A DNA stretch of 64,000 bases. Source: an uncultured Collinsella sp. (GTDB taxonomy: Bacteria > Actinomycetota > Coriobacteriia > Coriobacteriales > Coriobacteriaceae). Position numbers and translations under genes: made by a program. The stretch is taken from contig CAKTVB010000001.1 in NCBI GenBank assembly GCA_934621295.1, positions 186,001-250,000 on the forward strand, in the 5' to 3' direction. Positions 33,044 through 42,012 of this stretch are shown in pieces (the stretch's first letter is position 1; each line of letters starts with the position of its first letter). The notes under the pieces are model-generated. The model did not search any database, was not told the origin of the DNA, and saw nothing but the letters and a program-made list of their open reading frames with translations.

Positions 33044-33988
33044 ATGGCAGACGAACTCTATGTCGGCATCGACGTGGGCGGTACTTCGGTCAAAATTGGC
33101 ATTGTGACCAGGGAGGGCGACGTCGTCGCCAAGGCGAGTGTTCCCACTCCTCCCTTGGTGGATGAGGCTGGCTACACGGCTGTCACGGACGGCGTTAAGT
33201 CTGTGCTTGAGAGTGCCGATGTCGATGTTTCCCTGCTCAGGGGCATCGGTCTTGCGGTTCCCTGCCCTGTTCCTGCCGACGGCAACATTGCTGTCATCGC
33301 TAACCTGAGTCTCAATTTGCTGGGCGTGCACGATGCGCTTCAGGCTGCCTTCCCGGGCGTGTACGTTGGCTTCCTCAATGATGCCAATGCGGCTGCCATG
33401 GGAGAGCTATGGAAGGGTGCGGGCGCAGGCTATAGCAGCCTTGTGTTCGTGACGCTTGGCACCGGTATCGGTGCGGGCGTCGTGTGTGACGGCAAGGTTC
33501 TTGCGGGCGCCAACGGCGCTGCGGGCGAGTTGGGCCACGTGATCGTCAACCCTGCCGAGACACGTCAGTGCGGCTGCGGTCGTTATGGCTGCTTGGAGCA
33601 GTATGCTTCTGCCACGGGCATCGTCAACAGTTATCGCTTGGAGTGCGAGAAGCGCGGTTGCGAGCCTGTCGAGCTTTCCGGCCCTTCCGATTCCCGCAGC
33701 GTGTTTGAGGCTCTCGTCGCGGGCGATGAAGCCGCGCGCGCCGCTGTCGATACCATGGCAGGCGCTCTGGGCTTTGAGCTCGCCAACGCCGCATGCTCTT
33801 TCGATCCCGAGGTCTTCGTGCTGGGCGGCGGCGTTTCTGCCGGTGCCGAGCACTATCTTGGCCGTGTGACCGAGGTTTTCAAGAAGATGACGCTGTCTTG
33901 CTGCGCGGATACGCCCATCACCGTTGCCTCTCTCGGCAACGACGCCGGTATGCTCGGCGCCGCCTACTATGCGGTGACCAACGCATAG
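33044..33988 (+). CDS. ROK family sugar kinase (glucokinase-like)
   Basis: This 314-residue kinase of the ROK family starts YVGIDVGGTSVKIGI, the phosphate-1 motif. Zinc-site cysteines lie in RQCGCGRYGCLEQYAS, and the catalytic Asp in FLNDANAAAMGE. The GTGIGAGVV and LGGGVSAG blocks complete the ATP fold. Such enzymes phosphorylate glucose or a related hexose at C6. The start ATG 33044 follows GGAAAGGG. It is monocistronic with a strong terminator. Confidence 0.92.
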   Translation: MADELYVGIDVGGTSVKIGIVTREGDVVAKASVPTPPLVDEAGYTAVTDGVKSVLESADVDVSLLRGIGLAVPCPVPADGNIAVIANLSLNLLGVHDALQAAFPGVYVGFLNDANAAAMGELWKGAGAGYSSLVFVTLGTGIGAGVVCDGKVLAGANGAAGELGHVIVNPAETRQCGCGRYGCLEQYASATGIVNSYRLECEKRGCEPVELSGPSDSRSVFEALVAGDEAARAAVDTMAGALGFELANAACSFDPEVFVLGGGVSAGAEHYLGRVTEVFKKMTLSCCADTPITVASLGNDAGMLGAAYYAVTNA

Positions 33989-34014
33989 CACGGCTCTACA
34001 TATCAATCAAAACG

Positions 34015-34046
34015 GAAAGGGGCACCTCAGAAGAGGCGCCCCTTTT
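34015..34046. terminator. bidirectional intrinsic terminator
   Basis: AAAGGGGC...CCTC pairs with GAGG...GCCCCTTTT. It separates the ROK kinase from the convergent transglutaminase-like gene. Confidence 0.9.
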
Positions 34047-34076
34047 GCTGAGCTGGTATATCCGGCTCGTCTTGTC

Positions 34077-36719
34077 CTAGACGAGGGTGATGAGCTTCAT
34101 CAGCAAATCAGCGGTGCCAACGTTGTAGCCGGCGGTTGCGTAGACGCCGCGCAGGCTGTTGTCGGGCTGCTTGCAAGCGAGTACCGTGAGCGGCAGCTTC
34201 TCGGGATTCGCGAACATACGGCGTGCGAGCTTCTCGGGCAGCTCGGTAAAGTCGTCGTAGGCGATAGTCACGCCGGTGAGTGCGGGAAGCGTACGGGCGA
34301 GCGTGGGATCCTCGAGCTGAGCGGGGTCGCTGATCACGAAGACAAGCGGCAGGTCGGCCTCGGTGACGCGCTCTGACTGCTCGCGAAGCTCGTTGAGCAG
34401 GTGCTCGGTAGGCTCCATTCCAGGCTCCAGGAACGAGACGGCAACCGGGTGCGAATCCGATCCGTGTTCGGCGGCGATCTTCGCGGCATCGACGGCGTTG
34501 CCCTCGGCGTCGCGCAGGCTGAACGCTTCGAGCGCGATATCCTCGAGCATCTGTGACGCCTCGGGCTCGCGCAGGACGAGCTCGATGGGTTCGTCGGTGC
34601 CCGTATCGCTTACATGGAAGGTGCGCTCGGCTGCCTGCGTATCGCCGTTGGGCAGGCGCGTGCTGCACACCAGGCGATAGTCGCCGGCGGGAAGCGGCAG
34701 CGTGCATGAGCCGTCTTGGACCGAGGAGCCCCAGAAGTCGAGGGCCTCGAAGCCCAGAGCGCGAGTTCCGGCAACCGTGACGCTCGTCTCCAGGCGGGCG
34801 ACGCTCCAGGCTTGGAAATATCCAGGACCGGGTTCCACGGTGGAAGTGAACGTGACGTCGGCGGTGTGCTCGGCGCGCTCGACGGCCACAAATGCGCCCT
34901 GATGGTAATACTCGATGGCGCGATCGTGCGGGTTTTGACGGGCGGCGATACCAAAGGTGCGGCAGATTGCTACGAACAGCGCGTGGCACGTGACGGGGCT
35001 GCCCTGGCGGGAGAGCCAAGCGCCGCGCGGGCTGGCGCAGAGCTTCTTGACGTGCTCGGAAGCGGTGAAGTCGAGGTTTTCGCAAATCATGTCCCAGACA
35101 CGGCGCGGATTCGCGCGGAACTCCTCGACTGTCGCGGCGTCAAACGTTTCGACAAAATAGGAGCGGAAGCTCGAGAGCTGCTCGAACATGATGCGCGGGG
35201 CGAGGACGTACTTGACGTAGAGTTCCTCGGCATCGTCTTTCGCGCCTTCGCGCTCAAGGTAGGCGATGGCGGCGTCGTGCATGGCGCGGGCGCCGGTCAG
35301 ATGGTCTTCCAGGACATCGGCGGTAAGGTCGCGGAAGTCCTTTGAGGTGAGGGTTGAGAGCAGCTGGGCGCGGTCGGCGCCGTCGTCCACGGCGAGGAAG
35401 CGGTCCACTTCGGGGGCGTTGGCAAAAGCCTGCTCATAGTAGGCAAGGCACTCATCGTTGGCGTGGCCTGCGGCGGCAGCTAGACGGCGTGCCTCCTCGA
35501 CGAAGCCTGCCACGCGGTCGGTGCGCATCTGGTCGGCCTCGTGCTTACGCGTGCGGCCCTGTGCCGCCTGCTCGGGCGTCAGGGGGCAGGAAGGAGCAGG
35601 GTGGTCTGCCGGTGCGTGAACGTCGATATCGCGCCATGCGGTGGCTGCAGCCGTGTCCACGTCGTGCAAAGCGAGCTCCGCGTGATCGCACTCACCGGTG
35701 TCGATCAGGGCGTCTGCCATTTGATGTTCGGTTGCGGCGATAACACGAAGCGTGCCCTCGCCGATTACGATCTGGGCATGGCCGTCTTCGTCGGTGATGA
35801 GGTGTGCGATATCGCCCCATTCGGCGGAGTTCACAAGCGTCAGGCGCACGTAGGCGTCGCTGACGGGCGCGCCGTCTTTGTCTGTGACCGTAACCGTGAG
35901 CTTGACGGTGGGGCCGTAGGCCGCCGTCTGGTTCACGATGACCTGACTGCCCTCGCACGCGAGGATGCTGCGGTCACGCTCGAAATCGCAGCCGTAGTCG
36001 GAGAACAGGCGCGTGTGCACCAGCATGGCGCGTCCGGAGGCGGCGGTGAACCAACCACGGTTGAGCGCCTCTTCAGGTTCGCAGGCGCCCAGGTAGTACC
36101 ATTCGCCATCGACGTACGCCTCAACCCAGGCATGGTTGTCATCGCAATGGGCCCACAGCGGGGTGTAGATCTGGCGGGCGGGGATGCCGTTCGCGCGCAG
36201 CGCGGTGACCAGATAGGTCGACTCTTCGCCGCAGCGGCCATTGCCAGAGGCCAGCATACCCAGCGGTCCCAAGGTGCGTTCGTCGGCGGTCTGATAGGTT
36301 GCGGTCTCGCAGCACCAGTAGTTGGTCTCGAGCACGGCGTCGTGCGCGCTCATGCCCGCGATGCGCTCTGCCAGCTCTTCGCGCAGGATGGGCCACGAGT
36401 CGACGAACGGCTCGTTGTTCACGCGCGGGGTTGCCACAAAGTGGATGAAGATGTCTTCGTCCACATCGCAACACCACGGTGAGGTGGTGCGCAGTTCGAC
36501 GGCCTGGCGTGCGATGGATTCGAACACGGAGAAATCGGCGTCGAACACGTCGGTGAGCGGCAGGGTGCCGTAATAGTTCTTGATCAGTGCGGCCACGTCG
36601 GCGTTGTCAACGCGGGCAAGGCCTGCGGCGATAGTGCTCGCAAGTGGCTTGAGCAGCTCGGCACGCTCGTCGAATTTAGTCTGAGCAAAGGATGCGAAGG
36701 CAGGGGAGAGAATGCGCAT
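34077..36719 (-). CDS. large protein with two transglutaminase-like domains
   Basis: The protein has 880 residues and no signal peptide, so it is probably cytoplasmic. The first papain-fold transglutaminase core has Cys163 (SGNGRCGEESTYLVTALRA) and His196 (DDNHAWVEAYVDG). The usual third residue, Asp, is not obvious; the site reads GACEPE. A beta-sandwich segment (about 268-350) follows. A second, shorter transglutaminase-like copy has Cys578 (GSPVTCHALFVAICRTFGIAAR). The C-terminal part (from about 720) looks thioredoxin-like but has no CxxC motif. The stop of the GH29 fucosidase gene lies three bases before this ATG, so the two are co-transcribed. It may be a peptidase or amide hydrolase for imported peptides (inference). 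Confidence 0.8.
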   Translation of the reverse strand: MRILSPAFASFAQTKFDERAELLKPLASTIAAGLARVDNADVAALIKNYYGTLPLTDVFDADFSVFESIARQAVELRTTSPWCCDVDEDIFIHFVATPRVNNEPFVDSWPILREELAERIAGMSAHDAVLETNYWCCETATYQTADERTLGPLGMLASGNGRCGEESTYLVTALRANGIPARQIYTPLWAHCDDNHAWVEAYVDGEWYYLGACEPEEALNRGWFTAASGRAMLVHTRLFSDYGCDFERDRSILACEGSQVIVNQTAAYGPTVKLTVTVTDKDGAPVSDAYVRLTLVNSAEWGDIAHLITDEDGHAQIVIGEGTLRVIAATEHQMADALIDTGECDHAELALHDVDTAAATAWRDIDVHAPADHPAPSCPLTPEQAAQGRTRKHEADQMRTDRVAGFVEEARRLAAAAGHANDECLAYYEQAFANAPEVDRFLAVDDGADRAQLLSTLTSKDFRDLTADVLEDHLTGARAMHDAAIAYLEREGAKDDAEELYVKYVLAPRIMFEQLSSFRSYFVETFDAATVEEFRANPRRVWDMICENLDFTASEHVKKLCASPRGAWLSRQGSPVTCHALFVAICRTFGIAARQNPHDRAIEYYHQGAFVAVERAEHTADVTFTSTVEPGPGYFQAWSVARLETSVTVAGTRALGFEALDFWGSSVQDGSCTLPLPAGDYRLVCSTRLPNGDTQAAERTFHVSDTGTDEPIELVLREPEASQMLEDIALEAFSLRDAEGNAVDAAKIAAEHGSDSHPVAVSFLEPGMEPTEHLLNELREQSERVTEADLPLVFVISDPAQLEDPTLARTLPALTGVTIAYDDFTELPEKLARRMFANPEKLPLTVLACKQPDNSLRGVYATAGYNVGTADLLMKLITLV

Positions 36720-36722
36720 GCG

Positions 36723-38072
36723 TTAGTTCTCCTTAATCTTGACAGCCAAGACGGTGTCAACAGGGTCGGGCAGATAGGGCGAGGGGCCCAGGTCGGCAAA
36801 GGCGATGTCGGGGTAGTCGCTGTGCGTCCAGCTGGTAGAGAGCTTGACTTCGCTGCCGTCGCGCAGAAGGCGAATGGACTCGATGCGGTCTTTGGGTACG
36901 CCCATCAGCGGCACGGGGCCCAGGGCATTCTCATACAGATGGAAGTAGTACGTGTTGCCGCTGCGCGTGATGCGACCCCAATCGGGGCGCTCGGGCTCGA
37001 TGGGGCCACCTGCGGCCATGCCCGCGCCGTAGATGCTCTGGGAGTTGCGGTCCATCCAGGCACCGATTTCCTTCAGGATGGCGCAGGATTGCTCCGGGAA
37101 GCGACCCGTTGCGTCGGGGCCCACGTTGAGGATGAGGTTGCCACCCTTGGAGACGCACTCCACGAGCTTGTGGATGAGCAGCGACGACGGCTTGTAGTTG
37201 GTGTCGGTGGAGCAATAGCCCCAGTTGTCGTTCATGGTGATACAGGATTCCCAGGCAAGGGGATTGCCCTCGGCGTCCAGGATGCCGGTCGGCGGGATGA
37301 TGCGCTCGGGCGTCACGAAGTCGCCGTGATAGGGCGTGGGGTTGCACTCAGCGAGCGAGCCGTAGCCTTCGCCTGAGACCTCGAGGCGGTTGTCGGTGAT
37401 GACCTGTGGCTGCAGCTCGCGCACCATGCTCATGAGCTCGGTTGCGCGCCAGGTCTCGCCGCGCATCTTCATGCCGTTGACGGGCGAGTCGTAAGCGAAA
37501 TCGAACCACAGCAGGTCGAGCTTGCCGTAATTGGTGCACAGCTCGCGTACCTGCTCGTGCATGTAGTCGAGGTAGCGGTTGAAGTCGCGTTTCTCGTTGC
37601 TGCCGGCTACGGGGTCGTTGCGCAGCGGAGCCTGACGGTCACCGTACTGGGGGAAGTCGGGGTGGTGCCAGTCGATGATCGAGTAGTACAGGCCAACTTT
37701 CAGGCCCTCGGCACGGAACGCCTCGAGGAACTCGGCGACGATATCGCGTCCAAAGGGGGTCTTGGTCGATTTCCAGTCGGTGGTCTGGGTGTCGTAGAGG
37801 CAGAAACCGTCGTGATGCTTTGCGGTGAGCACGGCATATTTCATGCCGGCTTCACGTGCGGCGCGCGCCCAAGCGCGGGCGTCGAAAGCATAGGGATTGA
37901 ACTCATCGAAGTAAGGGCGATAAAGCTCCTCGGGCATCTCCTCATCGCTGCGAACCCATTCGCCGCGAGCGGGGATGGAGTACAAACCGAAATGAAGGAA
38001 AAGGCCGAAGCGATCGTGCAGATACCACTTCATGCGTTCGTCATACCGAACGCGGTCAAACTGATAGGTCAT
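36723..38072 (-). CDS. alpha-L-fucosidase, glycoside hydrolase family 29
   Basis: This 449-residue enzyme removes alpha-linked L-fucose. GH29 features are LFLHFGLYSIP (residues 24-34), the TAKHHDGFCLY block (83-93) and LDLLWFDFAYD, whose Asp191 is the expected nucleophile. No signal peptide is present, so it should act on fucosylated compounds already imported. It heads a two-gene operon with the transglutaminase-like gene. The operon is divergent from a peptide-type ABC importer across a 270-bp shared control region. Confidence 0.93.
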   Translation of the reverse strand: MTYQFDRVRYDERMKWYLHDRFGLFLHFGLYSIPARGEWVRSDEEMPEELYRPYFDEFNPYAFDARAWARAAREAGMKYAVLTAKHHDGFCLYDTQTTDWKSTKTPFGRDIVAEFLEAFRAEGLKVGLYYSIIDWHHPDFPQYGDRQAPLRNDPVAGSNEKRDFNRYLDYMHEQVRELCTNYGKLDLLWFDFAYDSPVNGMKMRGETWRATELMSMVRELQPQVITDNRLEVSGEGYGSLAECNPTPYHGDFVTPERIIPPTGILDAEGNPLAWESCITMNDNWGYCSTDTNYKPSSLLIHKLVECVSKGGNLILNVGPDATGRFPEQSCAILKEIGAWMDRNSQSIYGAGMAAGGPIEPERPDWGRITRSGNTYYFHLYENALGPVPLMGVPKDRIESIRLLRDGSEVKLSTSWTHSDYPDIAFADLGPSPYLPDPVDTVLAVKIKEN

Positions 38073-38342
38073 GGCGATCTCCGTTCTGTTGCCGTCGTTT
38101 TGTGTGCAAACCGCAGGTTTCGGGCCGTGAAAGGTAGTTATTTAGGTGTGAGCGGTAAGTCGACCCACCGTTTACCTGCTCTAATGGCCATGTTAAAGCA
38201 TCGTAAACGGAGAAGCATGCCGAATTTAATACAATAAGATGCAATGCGTGGTTCCTCGAAGACGAAAGACTTCGAAGGTCTCGCAAAGGAAAAAGGGTGC
38301 CCGCGATTCTGGATGGCTCGCAGGCGCGAAAGGAGAGTATTC
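38073..38342. promoter_or_regulatory. divergent control region between the fucosidase operon and the importer
   Basis: This gene-free region serves both transcription units. It holds an inverted pair CCGTTTAC (38168-38175) and GTAAACGG (38203-38210), 27 bp apart, which could be operator half-sites for a shared regulator. A -10-like TACAAT (38230-38235) points to the importer, but no -35 box is convincing, which suggests activator control. The half-site core matches the putative operator at 1894-1912. Confidence 0.45.
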
Positions 38343-40052
38343 ATGGACTTGGAAAACAAGCTTAACCCCGCCGTTTCCCGCCGTGGTTTCGTCGGTGCCG
38401 CCGCTGCTGGCGCTGCCGCACTCGGTCTTGCTGCTTGCGGCAACACCGGTTCCGACACCAAGGGTTCCGCAGCCGGCTCCGACTCCAGCTCCGTCGAGGA
38501 GATCGTCGCTGACAAGGACGGTTTCGTCGTCAAGGCTGAGAAGACCGACGGCAAGGCCCCCAAGAACGAGTGCATCCTCGCGTTCGAGGGCGAGTTCCAG
38601 AACATGCATCCCATGAACTGGTCCGACGGCAACTCCGGCAACGTCGTGTACTACATCTACGACTCCCTGTATGCGTTCGACGAGAATTACAACCTCGTTC
38701 CGAAGGCTGCCGACTCCTATGAGGTTTCCGAGGACGGCTGCACCTACACCTTCCACATTCATGAGGGCATCACCTTCGAGGACGGTACTCCGCTCGACGC
38801 CGACGCCATCGTCACCAACTACCAGGAGTGCATCAAGAAGGAGAACGGCTGGCGTCGCCGCCGCATGTTCATCCGCACGATCGATGATGACACCGAAGAG
38901 ACCCGCGTCGACAACGTCTACAAGGTCGATGATGATCCGTTGAAGGTCGCCTTCCACCTGCCGAAGCCCTATGCTCCGTTCATGAACTCCGTCACGCAGT
39001 TCTACATCGTGAACCCCAAGGTCATCACTGATCCGGATTACGATTACGGCAAGAAGTCCGCCGGTTCCGGCCCCTTCATCCTCGAAGAGTATGCCAAGGG
39101 CGATCACGTCTCGCTTGTCAGGAACGAGAAGTACTGGGGTGGCCAGAAGGACGAGGGCGAGGTCACGATCGACCGCGTTGACTTCAGGGTTGTTCCCGAG
39201 GCCGGTTCCCGCATCGCCGCTCTTCAGACCGGTGAGGCTACGGTTATCTACCCGATGCCGACCGACCAGGTTGCCACTGTCCGCAGCGCTGGCGACATCA
39301 ACATGGTCTCCATGCCCTCCACCACCATGCGCTATGTGACCCTCAACACCAACGTCAAGGAGCTTTCCGACGTTCGCGTGCGTCAGGCCATGAACTATGC
39401 CTTCAACCAGGACGAGTATGTCAAGGTTATGTACTCTGGTGCCGCTACCCCGGCTACCTCCGTGCTCCCCGCACTCGTCCCCGGTTACAAGGAGCAGGAG
39501 CCGTTCACCTATGACCTCGACAAGGCCAAGTCGCTCCTCAAGGAGGCTGGTTATGAGGATGGCTTCGAGGTCGAGATCATCGGCGACAACTCCACGCAGG
39601 AGACCAAGGGCATGACTTTCGTCATGCAGCAGCTCAAGGAAGCTGGCATCGAGGTTAAGGTTGTCCCCAACGAGGCCGCTACCAACGCCGAGATCGCTGC
39701 TGAGCCCGAGGACACTACCAAGATCCAGATGTGGTACGTCAACTGGTCCCAGTCTGACGCCGACGGCTTCATGCGTTCGCTGCTTTCCACCGCTATGACT
39801 CCTCCGACCGGCTACAACACCGCTTTCTGGAAGAACGAGGAGTTCGACCGCGAGCTGGAGCTCGGCAACGAGGCTATCACCGAGGAAGAGCAGAACCAGC
39901 ACTACGGCAAGTGCCAGGACATCGTCTGGAAAGAGTGCCCGTGGCTGTACCTCGCTTCTGACAACACGCTGATGTCCTACAAGGCCTACCTGTCCGGCAT
40001 CAAGTACGTTGCTCAGGGCATCGACGTCATCCACGCCAAGCTCAACGCTTAA
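38343..40052 (+). CDS. oppA: peptide-type ABC transporter substrate-binding lipoprotein
   Basis: This 569-residue family 5 extracellular solute-binding protein has an N-terminal signal SRRGFVGAAAAGAAALG ending in a lipobox LAAC. The twin-arginine pair suggests Tat export, and a tatA/B-tatC operon is present in this window. The mature part shows the family region around TFHIHEGITFEDGTPLDA and RVRQAMNYAF. The gene starts with ATG 38343 behind AAAGGAGAG and has highly biased codons, so it is probably strongly expressed. It precedes the permease and ATPase genes. The ligand could be oligopeptides, but some members bind sugars or nickel. Confidence 0.93.
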   Translation: MDLENKLNPAVSRRGFVGAAAAGAAALGLAACGNTGSDTKGSAAGSDSSSVEEIVADKDGFVVKAEKTDGKAPKNECILAFEGEFQNMHPMNWSDGNSGNVVYYIYDSLYAFDENYNLVPKAADSYEVSEDGCTYTFHIHEGITFEDGTPLDADAIVTNYQECIKKENGWRRRRMFIRTIDDDTEETRVDNVYKVDDDPLKVAFHLPKPYAPFMNSVTQFYIVNPKVITDPDYDYGKKSAGSGPFILEEYAKGDHVSLVRNEKYWGGQKDEGEVTIDRVDFRVVPEAGSRIAALQTGEATVIYPMPTDQVATVRSAGDINMVSMPSTTMRYVTLNTNVKELSDVRVRQAMNYAFNQDEYVKVMYSGAATPATSVLPALVPGYKEQEPFTYDLDKAKSLLKEAGYEDGFEVEIIGDNSTQETKGMTFVMQQLKEAGIEVKVVPNEAATNAEIAAEPEDTTKIQMWYVNWSQSDADGFMRSLLSTAMTPPTGYNTAFWKNEEFDRELELGNEAITEEEQNQHYGKCQDIVWKECPWLYLASDNTLMSYKAYLSGIKYVAQGIDVIHAKLNA

Positions 40053-40097
40053 GGCTGCGCGTGTTTGATTCTGTAAGCTGACAAGCAAGCAGTTTTG

Positions 40098-40130
40098 GCT
40101 GCCGGCCTCCCGACCGTGGAGGCCGGCAGC
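40098..40130 (+). terminator. hairpin between the binding-protein and permease genes
   Basis: A perfect 13-bp stem (GCTGCCGGCCTCC with GGAGGCCGGCAGC) has a 7-nt loop and is followed by TTTGCGGTTT. It is a leaky terminator or mRNA-stabilising hairpin. Such elements commonly raise binding-protein levels over the downstream transporter genes. Confidence 0.75.
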
Positions 40131-40172
40131 TTTGCGGTTTGATTGTCTTTGATTGAAAGGGGAGGGAGCTAA

Positions 40173-41093
40173 ATGGGGAAATACACCGTTAAGCGAATCA
40201 TCAACATGATTCCGCTGCTATTCGTTATCTCCATCATCATCTTCTTGTTCATCCACCTTATCCCCGGTGACCCCGCCCGCCAGATTGCCGGTCCTACCGC
40301 GACCATCGGCGAAGTGGACGAGATTCGCAACCAGCTCGGTTTGAATCAGCCTTTGGTGCCGCAGTACATCAAGTGGATTACCGGCATTTTTACGGGTAAT
40401 CTCGGTGTCTCTTATGCCAATAAGACCACCGTTATCGCGCTCCTTGCGCCCCGCCTGCCCATCACCATCTACCTGACCATTTGCTCCATCACTTGGTCGG
40501 CGATTATGGGCATCATCATCGGCGTCCTGGCTGCCGTGAACCGCGGCCGTACGTTCGATCTTATCGGCATGGTTATCGCTATCGCCGGTATCTCGTTGCC
40601 TAACTTCTGGCTGGGCCTGCAGCTCATGCAGATCTTCGCCGTGAACCTGAGGATTCTGCCGACCGGTGGCCTCGAGTCGTGGAAGGGCTACATTCTGCCC
40701 TCCATCGCTATGGGCGCTGGCATCATGTGTATTCTGGCGCGCGTGACGCGTTCTTCGATGATTGAGAATCTGGGCAAGGATTACATCCGCACGGCTCGCG
40801 CCAAGGGCCTGCCCGAGCATCGCGTGATTATGCGCCATGCGTTCAAGAACTCCTCCATCGACGTCATCACCGTCACTGCTCTTCAAATCGGCGCATTGAT
40901 CGCCGGCTCCGTCGTGGTCGAGTCGGTTTTCTCGATTCCGGGCCTCGGTCGCTTGCTCGTCGATTCCATCGGCTTCCGTGACTACGAGGTCGTGCAGGCG
41001 CTCATCTTGTTCTTCTCGTTGGAGTACATGGTGATTAACCTGCTTGCGGATATCCTGTACGGCATCATTAACCCGCGCGTGCGCTACGAATAG
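40173..41093 (+). CDS. oppB: oligopeptide/dipeptide ABC transporter permease (OppB type)
   Basis: This 306-residue inner-membrane permease starts with the typical N-terminal helix MGKYTVKRIINMIPLLFVIS and has the family block FIHLIPGDPARQIAG. Six transmembrane segments are expected. The cytoplasmic EAA-like loop is near YIRTARAKGLPEHRVIMRHA, which contacts the ATPases. It is followed nine bases later by the oppC-type gene. The family covers dipeptide, oligopeptide and nickel systems, so the exact symbol is by analogy. Confidence 0.93.
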   Translation: MGKYTVKRIINMIPLLFVISIIIFLFIHLIPGDPARQIAGPTATIGEVDEIRNQLGLNQPLVPQYIKWITGIFTGNLGVSYANKTTVIALLAPRLPITIYLTICSITWSAIMGIIIGVLAAVNRGRTFDLIGMVIAIAGISLPNFWLGLQLMQIFAVNLRILPTGGLESWKGYILPSIAMGAGIMCILARVTRSSMIENLGKDYIRTARAKGLPEHRVIMRHAFKNSSIDVITVTALQIGALIAGSVVVESVFSIPGLGRLLVDSIGFRDYEVVQALILFFSLEYMVINLLADILYGIINPRVRYE

Positions 41094-41102
41094 GAGGTTG
41101 CC

Positions 41103-42002
41103 ATGTCTGATACCACTGCAAATGCTGCCTCCGCAACACTCGAGGCTGAGGAGCTGCCGAAGGCGCAAAGCCCCGTTAGGCAGTTCGTCAAGAAGTTCTT
41201 GCGCCGCAAGACTGCCGTTATCGGCTTCCTGTTTATCGTCTTTATTCTGATTCTGGCTGTGATCGGACCGAGCATCACGCCGTACGATCCCAACGCATAC
41301 GATTACAGCGCGATTCTGTCTGGCCCCTCCGCCAGGCACGTCTGGGGCACCGACGAGTTTGGTCGCGATGTCTTTAGCCGCATCCTTGCCGGCACGCAGC
41401 TGTCGCTTGGCACGGCACTCACCGCTTCGATTATCGGTACCGCTGCGGGCGTCGTCCTGGGTCTTGTCGCAGGCTTCTTTGGCGGCATTGTCGATTCGTT
41501 TATCATGCGCGTCTGCGACGTTATGTTCGCATTCCCGGGCATCCTGCTCGCTATCGCCATCGTGGCTATCATCGGTCCGGGCATCACCAACATCATGATC
41601 GGTGTTGCCGTCTTCACAGTGCCGTCGTTTGCGCGTATCATCCGTGGCGCGGTGCTTGAGGTGCGCGGCGAGTTATACGTTGAGGTGGCGCAGTCCATTG
41701 GCTGCTCGTCTGCTCGTACCATGTTCGTGCATATCTTCCCGGGTACTATGCAGGCCCTCATCGTTAACTTCACGATGAACATCGGCGGCGCCATCCTTTC
41801 GGCATCGTCCCTGTCGTTCCTGGGCTTTGGCGCATCCGTGACGCAGGCCGAGTGGGGCGCGATCCTGTCTCAGGGCCGCAACTACCTGGCCATCGCTCCG
41901 CACTTGGTCCTGTACCCCGGCCTGGTGATTTTCTTGACCGTGCTTGCCTTCAACCTGTTCGGCGACGGTCTGCGCGACACGCTCGACCCGCGACTGAACT
42001 AA
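41103..42002 (+). CDS. oppC: oligopeptide/dipeptide ABC transporter permease (OppC type)
   Basis: This 299-residue second permease subunit has the usual OppC N-terminal extension, the DPNAYDYS region and HVWGTDEFGRDVFSRILAG, a hallmark of the family. The EAA loop is YVEVAQSIGCSSARTMFVHI. It pairs with OppB to form the membrane channel. It lies in the operon with ten-base gaps on either side. Confidence 0.93.
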   Translation: MSDTTANAASATLEAEELPKAQSPVRQFVKKFLRRKTAVIGFLFIVFILILAVIGPSITPYDPNAYDYSAILSGPSARHVWGTDEFGRDVFSRILAGTQLSLGTALTASIIGTAAGVVLGLVAGFFGGIVDSFIMRVCDVMFAFPGILLAIAIVAIIGPGITNIMIGVAVFTVPSFARIIRGAVLEVRGELYVEVAQSIGCSSARTMFVHIFPGTMQALIVNFTMNIGGAILSASSLSFLGFGASVTQAEWGAILSQGRNYLAIAPHLVLYPGLVIFLTVLAFNLFGDGLRDTLDPRLN

Positions 42003-42012
42003 GGAGGCCCTG

